Origin: Wolbachia endosymbiont of Diaphorina citri
GTDB taxonomy: Bacteria > Pseudomonadota > Alphaproteobacteria > Rickettsiales > Anaplasmataceae
DNA: 64,000 nucleotides
Direction: 5' to 3'
Assembly (NCBI RefSeq): GCF_013096535.2
Contig: NZ_CP051265.2
Span: 1,054,001 to 1,118,000 of the forward strand
The stretch's first letter is position 1. Each line of letters begins with the position of its first letter. A model generated the notes under the pieces. That model was not told where the DNA came from. It saw only the letters and a program-made list of their open reading frames with translations, and searched no databases. Shown piece after piece: positions 17,301-24,916 of this stretch. The position numbers and the translations under genes are program-made.

Positions 17301-19829
17301 ATGAAAGAAAAAACTTTCACAATCATTGATGGTTATGGTTTTCTTTTCAGAGCTTATTACGTTTTGCATCATTTGACTACCACAGCTGGTATTCCAGTAG
17401 GTGCTGTGTACGGTTTTCTTAATATGGTTCTGAAGTATATTTCCCATTCGGACTACTTAACTATAGCACTTGATTCTGGCAAAAAAAATTTCAGGCACAG
17501 TTTATATTCTGAGTATAAAGCAAACAGAGTAACGCCTCCTGAGGATCTAATTCCACAATTTACAATACTGAGAGAAGCGGTAGAAGCTTTTAACTTCAGC
17601 TATGAAGAGATTGAAGGCTATGAAGCAGATGACATAATTGCAACACTAGCTGCAAAATATGCCAACCACGAAGACTTTAAAGTAGTAGTAGTCTCATCAG
17701 ATAAAGACTTATTTCAACTTTTGAATTACAACATTCTAATATTTGATCCTATCAAAAATATATACGTAGATGAAAAACAAGTGATAGAAAAATTTGGTGT
17801 AAATTCAAATAAGCTTCTTGATTTATTTTCTCTAACTGGAGATGCATCTGATAACATTCCAGGCGTTCCAAGAATAGGCCCAAAAACTGCAGCTAAATTG
17901 CTGGATAAATTTGATTCGTTGGATAACATTATAGAAAACATCAATAACATTGAGCAAACAAGAGTTCGTAATATTCTTACTGAGCATAAGGAAAAAGCAC
18001 TAATTTCAAGAGAACTTTTGTCACTATGCAAAAAAGTAGATCTTCAACATGATATTGTAAAATATGAAGTCCATCCTCCAAATATGGAAAAATTGTTATC
18101 CTTTTTGAAGAGATATGAATTTAATTCATTGATAGGAAAAGTAGAAAAGCTTTTTTCTTATAGTGGATCTAGCACAAAAGAGAAAACAGAATATAGCGGT
18201 GAAGAATTAGAAAAATTTTTGGAGCATTGCAGATATGAAGGTAAAATTGCAATTCATTGCCACTTTGAAAACAATGCATTAAACGAAATCTCCTTATCTT
18301 GCAGTGAAGATAATATTTTCTACATAGATCAAAGCTGCCTACAAGATGCACTCACTATAATAAATTCAATTTTATTTTCAAATGGGGTGCTTAAAATAAT
18401 ACATGATATTAGAAAGATCAGAGAAATATTTCCTACAATAGAGAGAGTGCTAGACTCAATTGATGACTTGATGATCATGTCATATAGTCTTGACACAGGT
18501 AAGCATGATCACAGCATTCCAAACATAATTGCACACAATTTAAGTAAAAATGTAGAAACTTTCTCGGCAAAAATTTTAATAGCGATCCATGAAAAACTGA
18601 CACAAAGATTATTTCAGGAAAAACTTTTTACGATTTACGAACGCTTCGACAGGCCTCTCATGAAAGTAGTATTTGATATGGAGAAAAATGGAATACTGAT
18701 TAATATTCAAAAACTACAGGAACTGTCTGATAAGTTTGAGCAGCTAATTGCTGTACTTGAAAACGATATACATAATTTAGCAGGAGAAAAATTCAACATT
18801 GCATCGCCAAAACAATTAAGTGATGTTTTGTTTAATAAAATGGAGCTAAGTAAAAAGAAAAAGTCAAAGTCTGGGTCTTATAGCACAAACTCTGAAGTTC
18901 TAGAGGCACTTGAAGAGGAGGGGACAGAAATCGCAGGTAAAATTTTAAGTTGGCGACATTCAAGTAAATTAAAGGGTACCTATACTGACGCGTTAATAAA
19001 ACAGGTTGATCCGCTTGATGGTAGGATACATACAAGCTTTTCAATCACTGTGACTGCAACTGGAAGGCTGAGCTCTAGCAATCCTAATTTACAAAATATT
19101 CCTATCAGAAGCGAAGAAGGTAGTCTTATCAGGCAAGCCTTTATTGTGCCAAAAGGTTGCAAGATAATTTCTGCTGACTATTCACAAATAGAATTAAAAC
19201 TCCTGGCACACGTTGCAAATGTTACCGCATTTAAAGAAGCTTTTGCAAACAGGCAAGATATTCATGATATCACTGCAAGACAAGTTTTTGGAGTGCAAGA
19301 AATAGATGAGCAATTAAGACGCAAAGCAAAAACCATTAATTTTGGCATTATATATGGCATTAGTCCATTTGGCCTTGCAAAGCGACTTGGCATTACCTTT
19401 CAAGAGGCTGCTGAATACATTAATTACTATTTTTCTTGTTACCCAGAAATAAAGGTCTATATGGAAAAAGCAGTATCTATCGCGAGAAATCATGGTTATG
19501 TAGAGACTTTGTTTGGTAGAAGATGTTTTGTAAGAGACATAAATAATAAAATTCCTTATCTAAGACAATTTGCAGAAAGGGCAGCAATAAATGCACCGCT
19601 GCAAGGAACCGCCGCTGATATAATAAAACGTGCAATGATTCAGCTTTTTGATCAATTGAAAACAGGTAAAATAATCCTCCAAGTCCACGATGAGCTACTG
19701 GTTGAAGTAGAGGACGACAAGGTACAAGAAACAGCAAAACTTATGAAAGACGTAATGGAAAATGCGATAGAAATCTCTATACCACTTGAAGTAGAAATAA
19801 AAATTAGCGACAACTGGGGCTTTTCTTAA
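17301..19829 (+). CDS. polA: DNA polymerase I (3'-5' exonuclease site degenerate)
   Basis: 842 residues. The 5'-nuclease domain (1-~285) has the expected acidic residues (EGYEADDIIAT, SSDKDL, GDASDNIPGVPRIGPKTA). The middle domain keeps the fold, but the proofreading motif that reads FDTET in E. coli is replaced by IHCHF, so the 3'-5' exonuclease should be inactive. The polymerase domain is intact: DYSQIELKLLAHVA, RRKAKTINFGIIYG and QVHDELLVEV. Loss of proofreading in Pol I is common among bacteria. It would fill gaps and remove primers. Confidence 0.97.
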   Translation: MKEKTFTIIDGYGFLFRAYYVLHHLTTTAGIPVGAVYGFLNMVLKYISHSDYLTIALDSGKKNFRHSLYSEYKANRVTPPEDLIPQFTILREAVEAFNFSYEEIEGYEADDIIATLAAKYANHEDFKVVVVSSDKDLFQLLNYNILIFDPIKNIYVDEKQVIEKFGVNSNKLLDLFSLTGDASDNIPGVPRIGPKTAAKLLDKFDSLDNIIENINNIEQTRVRNILTEHKEKALISRELLSLCKKVDLQHDIVKYEVHPPNMEKLLSFLKRYEFNSLIGKVEKLFSYSGSSTKEKTEYSGEELEKFLEHCRYEGKIAIHCHFENNALNEISLSCSEDNIFYIDQSCLQDALTIINSILFSNGVLKIIHDIRKIREIFPTIERVLDSIDDLMIMSYSLDTGKHDHSIPNIIAHNLSKNVETFSAKILIAIHEKLTQRLFQEKLFTIYERFDRPLMKVVFDMEKNGILINIQKLQELSDKFEQLIAVLENDIHNLAGEKFNIASPKQLSDVLFNKMELSKKKKSKSGSYSTNSEVLEALEEEGTEIAGKILSWRHSSKLKGTYTDALIKQVDPLDGRIHTSFSITVTATGRLSSSNPNLQNIPIRSEEGSLIRQAFIVPKGCKIISADYSQIELKLLAHVANVTAFKEAFANRQDIHDITARQVFGVQEIDEQLRRKAKTINFGIIYGISPFGLAKRLGITFQEAAEYINYYFSCYPEIKVYMEKAVSIARNHGYVETLFGRRCFVRDINNKIPYLRQFAERAAINAPLQGTAADIIKRAMIQLFDQLKTGKIILQVHDELLVEVEDDKVQETAKLMKDVMENAIEISIPLEVEIKISDNWGFS

Positions 19830-20387
19830 TTATACCGTAGACCCTAAGAACCTGTCTTGAAAGGACTTAATTAACAAGCATAGTCATATTAAAGAGTTCT
19901 TGAAGTAAGGAGAGCACGTCAAGCAAACAACGTTTACCTAAAATTCTGTAACATTAGCAGCTTTCTTGCCCCGTTTTCAGTAAACAGTGATTTTTCTATA
20001 TATTAGAAAAATTTTTATTTTAATTAGCCATAGGCGCCTATGGTTTTTAGCTAAAGTAAAGGTCAAATATCTGGAATTCTGGACATAAAATCCCCCTGTG
20101 TGAAAAAGATTAGAAAAAAGTGCAGCGCACATACGACAGAAATTAAGCACACTTACATGCTCTGAAGAAGATACGCTACGCTTTTTGATTAAAAGTTTGA
20201 CCGAAAAGTCTGCAGACAAAGATAGATTTTGAGCTCTTAAAATATCTCTAACTGTAATTATAATCAGATTTAAAATATATGGAAGCAATTTTTTACGTTC
20301 CCTTATCACTTATATCATTTGTTACTCTTCTATTTTTTTTTGCTTTATTCTTTTCTTTTTTCCCTTTTTAGATAGGTTCTAAGAAAT
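19830..20387. other. Intergenic region with a dispersed repeat and a small hairpin
   Basis: No credible gene. A 110-codon minus-strand frame at 19977-20309 lies on the repeat and looks spurious. It contains the 16-bp palindrome CCATAGGCGCCTATGG (20028-20043) followed by five T on the plus strand, a possible though distant polA terminator, and repeat copy A. Confidence 0.5.
20061..20270 (-). repeat. Dispersed mini-ORF repeat, copy A
   Basis: About 210 bp related to 57518-57732. The best match is AAAAGTCTGCAGAC plus AGATAGATT and GAGCTC; the AAGATT-AGAAAAA block also matches. On the minus strand it ends with AGGGGG, a 5-nt gap and a seven-codon reading frame (20063-20086). Confidence 0.6.
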
Positions 20388-20416
20388 TTGAACTAATGTG
20401 AAAAATATGCTATAAT
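20388..20416 (+). promoter_or_regulatory. Promoter with a perfect -10, upstream of the unknown gene at 20447
   Basis: TTGAAC (20388-20393), exactly 17 nt, TATAAT (20411-20416), 30 bp before the ATG. The -10 is inside a 20-bp perfect palindrome. Confidence 0.7.
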
Positions 20417-20425
20417 TATAGCATA
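20406..20425. promoter_or_regulatory. 20-bp perfect palindrome covering the -10 box (candidate operator)
   Basis: TATGCTATAATTATAGCATA is its own reverse complement. It extends from just before the -10 to about the expected transcription start, the usual place for a repressor site. No regulator can be named. Confidence 0.5.
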
Positions 20426-20446
20426 GGTTAGTACAAATAGATCATT

Positions 20447-21427
20447 ATGACGGTTCCAAAAGCAAAAAATAAGCCTTTAGAGTCATCTACTCAGGTGACC
20501 GAGCAAAATGAGATACTCTTCAAGAAGGAACATAAGGAAATTTACGATTACTTTGTAAAAGTATTAGAAGTTAAAGCCGAATTAAAGAAGGACAAAGGAA
20601 TAACTGATTATTTTATATTAGCTTATAAGAAGATACTACTAACTAATGTCAATCCAGAAGAGATAAGACCACTCAGTGAAGAGAATTTTTGTCAGTTTTT
20701 ACTTTCTGTATTTAAAGAAGTTAGAGAGAAAAATTTAGCGAACAAAGAGAATGTCAAGAATGTTGAAATAAAGAAATTAGTAGATGATTGTGTAGCTGAT
20801 ATACGTGGTACAGAAGCTAAAGATTCATTCATAAAGTTCGTATTGGAAATGCCGCTGCTGCTAATTGGAGGGATCAAAATAGACCCGAAAAATATTTCTG
20901 GCTCCTTTATGGATGGAGTGAAAGAAAAAATACCATTTTTAGGTGGGGATAAAAAAGAAGAGGATGAACCACTACTTAGTGATGAAGAGATGGTAATAAA
21001 GTTCTTATATAAAGTTTTTCTTCCTATTCTTTTTTCCATTGCTTCAATATTAATTTTTGGTCCTACTACACTTGCAATAGTTGCTGCTGTTATTGGTACA
21101 ATATTTGCTGTAAAGGGAGGAGTTGAGGTTCTTTTTTCAAATAATAGGCCAGGTACTTTATATGACCCTAGCTCACCAGATAAAGATGATACAGAAAAGA
21201 GAGAAAAATTGAATGAAAAAATTCGCAATGGCATTGATGATATTTTAAAAACCGAAATCAAAGAGATTACTGAACAAATTTCTCAGGGAGACGGAGAGAA
21301 TAAACAGCATTTTACTTCTGAGCGAGTTTGCAGTCCACGAAAAGAAACACCTGCTACCCTTAAACAACCTACTTTAGATCAGCCAGCTAAAAGTACAGGA
21401 CAGCAAACAGATTTACCAAATATGTAA
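20447..21427 (+). CDS. Unknown protein with a central membrane hairpin
   Basis: 326 residues, family not recognised. The N-terminal ~180 residues are charged and helical; residues about 186-228 form two adjacent hydrophobic segments (VFLPILFSIASILIFG and LAIVAAVIGTIFAV); the C-terminus is polar and proline/glutamine-rich. The acidic run GGDKKEEDEPLLSDEE precedes the membrane part. It has its own strong promoter with a palindrome and is monocistronic, convergent with xth. Could be an inclusion-membrane or effector-type protein; no evidence for a specific function. Confidence 0.75.
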   Translation: MTVPKAKNKPLESSTQVTEQNEILFKKEHKEIYDYFVKVLEVKAELKKDKGITDYFILAYKKILLTNVNPEEIRPLSEENFCQFLLSVFKEVREKNLANKENVKNVEIKKLVDDCVADIRGTEAKDSFIKFVLEMPLLLIGGIKIDPKNISGSFMDGVKEKIPFLGGDKKEEDEPLLSDEEMVIKFLYKVFLPILFSIASILIFGPTTLAIVAAVIGTIFAVKGGVEVLFSNNRPGTLYDPSSPDKDDTEKREKLNEKIRNGIDDILKTEIKEITEQISQGDGENKQHFTSERVCSPRKETPATLKQPTLDQPAKSTGQQTDLPNM

Positions 21428-21435
21428 GAGGTCTT

Positions 21436-22218
21436 TTATTGTTTTATAACACATACAACAGGAGTATGATCAGATGGGTTTTCTAGTTTACGCAACCTAT
21501 CATCTATGTAACATGTTTCCAATTTATCTGCAGCTTGTGGCGATAGCAGCATATGATCTATTCGCATTCCTTGATTGTTTCTGAGTGAATTACCTTGATA
21601 ATGCCACCAAGTGAATTGTTGTAAGTTGAGGTGAGATATTCTAAATGCATCTTTAAAACCAAGATTCAAGATCGCTCTTAATTTCTCACGCTCTTTTATA
21701 TGAAAGCACACTTGGCCATTTAATAAATTTGAATCAAAAACATCAATTTCATCCAGTGCAACATTATAATCGCCAGCTATAATAGTTAACTCTTCATTTT
21801 TCAACAAAGTGCCCATCCTTTCATATAGGTTATCAAAAAACTTGAGTTTATACTCAAAAGTATGAGAGTCTGGGCTTTGACCGTTTGGAACGTATACACT
21901 TCCTACCCTTACCTTATTATTGGTGTGTTTTATCACACACTCTATATAACGTGCTTCTTGATGACTCTCTACAATATCAATTTTAAACTTCTCCAGTATT
22001 GGATATTTAGATAAAACACAAACACCATTTCTTGCAACCTGTCCATAGACAGCATATTCATATCCTAATTCTTCTATCTCTGCATAAGGAAATTGCTCTT
22101 CTGTACATTTTATCTCTTGCAGCAAAACTATATCTATCTGACTATCAACTATAAAACTACAAAGTTGGTTAATTCTTTTACGTATGGAGTTTACATTCCA
22201 AGTTGCAATCTTTAGCAT
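21436..22218 (-). CDS. xth: Exodeoxyribonuclease III (AP endonuclease)
   Basis: 260 residues; cleaves DNA at abasic sites and removes 3' blocks in base-excision repair. All endonuclease/exonuclease/phosphatase motifs are visible: TWNVNSIRKR, LLQEIK, GSVYVPNG, GDYNVALDEIDV, RIDHMLLS and SDHTPVV. ATG 22218 overlaps the hemD stop in TGATG and is preferred over a TTG two codons upstream. Coupled to hemD. Confidence 0.95.
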   Translation of the reverse strand: MLKIATWNVNSIRKRINQLCSFIVDSQIDIVLLQEIKCTEEQFPYAEIEELGYEYAVYGQVARNGVCVLSKYPILEKFKIDIVESHQEARYIECVIKHTNNKVRVGSVYVPNGQSPDSHTFEYKLKFFDNLYERMGTLLKNEELTIIAGDYNVALDEIDVFDSNLLNGQVCFHIKEREKLRAILNLGFKDAFRISHLNLQQFTWWHYQGNSLRNNQGMRIDHMLLSPQAADKLETCYIDDRLRKLENPSDHTPVVCVIKQ

Positions 22219-22925
22219 CAACAATCCTTATTAATTATATCAATTAAACTCTCCCCTGTAGGCAACCTCGATGTTATAATTTTTTTCCACTTGATTAACT
22301 TTAAACTATCAGCAATGTTTTTACTCATGGTATATGCAACTGTATTATTCATCACAGGAGATAGCCCACTTTTTAGAACTAATGAACAAAATACCCTTGC
22401 AGTTTGTGAGGAAAAAAAAGCAACGCTATCAATTTTACCGTCCAATAGTAAATTTTTACACCTATTAGTTAGACTCCTTTTAGTAATTGTTTTATAGAGT
22501 ACAACTTCTCTTACGTTAAAACCTTCTTCAGATAATCTCTTTTTTAGGTCACATGATACTTCTTGTCCCCTTATATATAAGAACTTTATTGCATTTGAAT
22601 AATGAGATTTTATGAATGATATCAGACCATCAACGTTGCTGTCTGCTGAGATTATATCGGAAAATCCCAAATTTTTTGCAGCCTGCATAGTTGAATTACC
22701 AACCGTAATAATTGGAAAGCCATCCTCTTTGCATATTTGACTGAAAGCCTTCACACTGTTTTTACTTGTAGATATCACAACGTCAAATTCATACGTAGAT
22801 ATATCAGGATTTAAGTACTTTATTGTGAATACTGGCTCTATAAAAACTTTGTATCCATATTTTTTTAGCGTGCTTCTTGTGCTCAACGAATCTAATAAAG
22901 GCCTTGTCAATAAAATAGACTTCAT
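22218..22925 (-). CDS. hemD: Uroporphyrinogen-III synthase
   Basis: 235 residues; cyclises hydroxymethylbilane to uroporphyrinogen III in haem synthesis. The HemD family is poorly conserved, but the two-lobed pattern is clear: ILLTRPLLDS and DVVISTSKNSVKAF in one lobe, FLYIRGQ, EVVLYKT and DSVAFFSSQTAR in the other, and the late TRLPTGESL-like end. Length normal. Overlaps xth by 1 nt. Confidence 0.88.
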   Translation of the reverse strand: MKSILLTRPLLDSLSTRSTLKKYGYKVFIEPVFTIKYLNPDISTYEFDVVISTSKNSVKAFSQICKEDGFPIITVGNSTMQAAKNLGFSDIISADSNVDGLISFIKSHYSNAIKFLYIRGQEVSCDLKKRLSEEGFNVREVVLYKTITKRSLTNRCKNLLLDGKIDSVAFFSSQTARVFCSLVLKSGLSPVMNNTVAYTMSKNIADSLKLIKWKKIITSRLPTGESLIDIINKDC

Positions 22926-23098
22926 TCTGGTTTATTTCACTAGCAGTAAAATAATATCCCTTATACACAAATTATTGAATAAAAACTTTTATTTTTTAAG
23001 TTTCTTGCATAACCTATGAAAAAGGCAAGAGAAACTCCATAAATTGGCCTAGTGCTAGAAAATTGATATTAAATAAGCGAACGTTTTGATCAAATGGA

Positions 23099-23131
23099 AA
23101 AAGGATGTTACTCATTGAGTAACATCCTTTT
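23099..23131 (-). terminator. Rho-independent terminator downstream of the WalE1-like gene
   Basis: AAAAGGATGTTACTC pairs with its exact complement across a minimal loop, ending in TTTTT on the minus strand, 22 bp after the stop codon at 23153. Confidence 0.85.
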
Positions 23132-23152
23132 GAAGAAAGTGGGTAATTTTGT

Positions 23153-24718
23153 TTACTTTCCATTTATTTTTGAAGCTTGCTGCTCTACTCCATTGTTAAC
23201 AGTTATTGCTGAAGAAGGCTGTGCCCCTCCTGTAAATTTCAGTGGTGATTTATTGAATTTTTCTACCAATGCTTTTACACAAGGAGATTGTTCTTGTGGT
23301 GTAGAAGAACCAGATGAATCTATTCCACTATCAAAAGATTTACTGCACGTTAATCTAGTGTTCGAAGTAAGGATGTTTGAACTAGGAACAGTAGCAGTAC
23401 TGTCAGTGCTTAAAGAACCCGTTGAATTTCTTCTTGACGGGTTCTCCGGAGCAACATAAAAACGGCTATTTCCTATCTCTGCTAATGTCACCTCATTCTC
23501 AGAAATCCTTTTATATCCTGTGCAAGTAACTTCCTCTGGCTTTTTGCTACCTTTTGACGAGAACATCCTACCAAAGAGTGAAGTAGGTGCTTTTACTTCC
23601 TTGTGCTCACTAGGGTTTAACAACTCCGCTTCGCTGCTAGTAGTGCTGTAACTACTTAAAGAATTCATTGAACTACTTCCTAATAAGCTATTTTCCAATG
23701 AATTCATAGAACTTGCTTTATGCCTTTTTGCTGACTTATTAAGCCTTTCTAAAGTATTAAAACGAGTATGCTCTTCCTTGTATTCTTTAATAATTTCCTT
23801 AATCTCATCATGATATTCAGAAAAAATTTCATATAGGCTGCTATTATCTTTAGCTAACAAATGTTGCAACTTCTTAGCATCTAATTTATTGATAAAATCT
23901 ATTTGCTGCTTCAATCGGTTGATCAACTGGTCCTTTTTGGCACTGTGTTGACCATCAACAGAATAAGCTTTGTCTAATATTTTTTCCCCCAGCTTAGAAA
24001 ATATTTTCCTAGTTAAAGCAGAGCTATTCACACCTTTGTCTTCAAAAACTTCCTTGACAAACATTTCCTTTACACTATTAAAACTTCTCGTTTTTTCTTT
24101 TGTTTGCAAAATAACAGTTTGATCTTCATTACCTATTGAATATGCGATGCCATCTAAACTAGACATGCTTGCACCATTATCACTCATCTTCCTTCCAAGG
24201 TTTTGAATGTTATCCCCCATTTTTCTTAATGTAGAGCTAGCTCTCTCTTGTGTTGCCTGTTTTACAGAACTTGCAGTTTCTTTTACCGAATTCTTGGCAT
24301 ATACAGCACCATCTTTGATTTTTCCGCCAATATGCTTCGCTCCTTCAACTGTTTTTTCTGCTGACCATTTGAGCCCTTTATATCCAGATTGAACTGCTTT
24401 TACAGCAACTTTCGCAGCGAAAAATAAAGTAAGACCAACTATAGCACCTGGTATAGCAAGCGTTGCACCAACTGCCAAAAGTGGTAGCACTGCTGCAAAT
24501 AATCCACTTGCTGTACCTACTACAAGAGCCTGTTTTCCTGTAGACCACGTAGAGAAACCTTTTATTGACTGTGCTAATAATCCAGAAAGTTTTTTTTGTT
24601 GAGCCTGTGGATTATCAATAAGCTCTGCATTTGATGGATCTTGCATCATTTTACTCAAATCAAGATCATCTTGATTAGTTTCAACAAAATTTGAAGAGTT
24701 TTTTTCACTAGATAACAT
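23153..24718 (-). CDS. Putative secreted effector with synuclein-like helix (WalE1-like)
   Basis: 521 residues from ATG 24718 (GAGG 6 nt upstream; the in-frame GTG 24730 is less likely). Residues about 60-105 are hydrophobic with small residues (LFAAVLPLLAVGATLAIPGA), able to insert in or deform membranes. Residues about 112-165 resemble alpha-synuclein-type amphipathic repeats (EKTVEGAKHIGGKIKDGAVY, then KNSVKETASSVKQATQ). This recalls the Wolbachia actin-binding effector WalE1, which is described as having a synuclein domain; I infer orthology from that and from length, not from an alignment. The rest is polar and Ser/Thr-rich with a possible coiled-coil region (240-320), an RRNS site and DSGIDS at 463-468. 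It is followed by a strong terminator. Confidence 0.75.
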   Translation of the reverse strand: MLSSEKNSSNFVETNQDDLDLSKMMQDPSNAELIDNPQAQQKKLSGLLAQSIKGFSTWSTGKQALVVGTASGLFAAVLPLLAVGATLAIPGAIVGLTLFFAAKVAVKAVQSGYKGLKWSAEKTVEGAKHIGGKIKDGAVYAKNSVKETASSVKQATQERASSTLRKMGDNIQNLGRKMSDNGASMSSLDGIAYSIGNEDQTVILQTKEKTRSFNSVKEMFVKEVFEDKGVNSSALTRKIFSKLGEKILDKAYSVDGQHSAKKDQLINRLKQQIDFINKLDAKKLQHLLAKDNSSLYEIFSEYHDEIKEIIKEYKEEHTRFNTLERLNKSAKRHKASSMNSLENSLLGSSSMNSLSSYSTTSSEAELLNPSEHKEVKAPTSLFGRMFSSKGSKKPEEVTCTGYKRISENEVTLAEIGNSRFYVAPENPSRRNSTGSLSTDSTATVPSSNILTSNTRLTCSKSFDSGIDSSGSSTPQEQSPCVKALVEKFNKSPLKFTGGAQPSSAITVNNGVEQQASKINGK

Positions 24719-24916
24719 TTTAAACCTCACTATTAATTAAACATACTAATATTGTATATATCTGATTCTTAAGTTAGGGTTAATTCATCTAACAATGTCC
24801 ACTTACTCTCAAATGATTTTACTTGATGTGTTTTTTTGAAAGCACAGAAAATTAGTGATTATTGCAATATAATATCTCGTTTGGACTGGCTATAGTTGAA
24901 GCAAAACTTATCCTTT

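Noticed and set aside
19977..20309. 110-codon minus-strand frame between polA and the unknown gene
   Set aside because: Lies on the dispersed repeat; the second repeat copy does not keep the frame open, so coding is unlikely.
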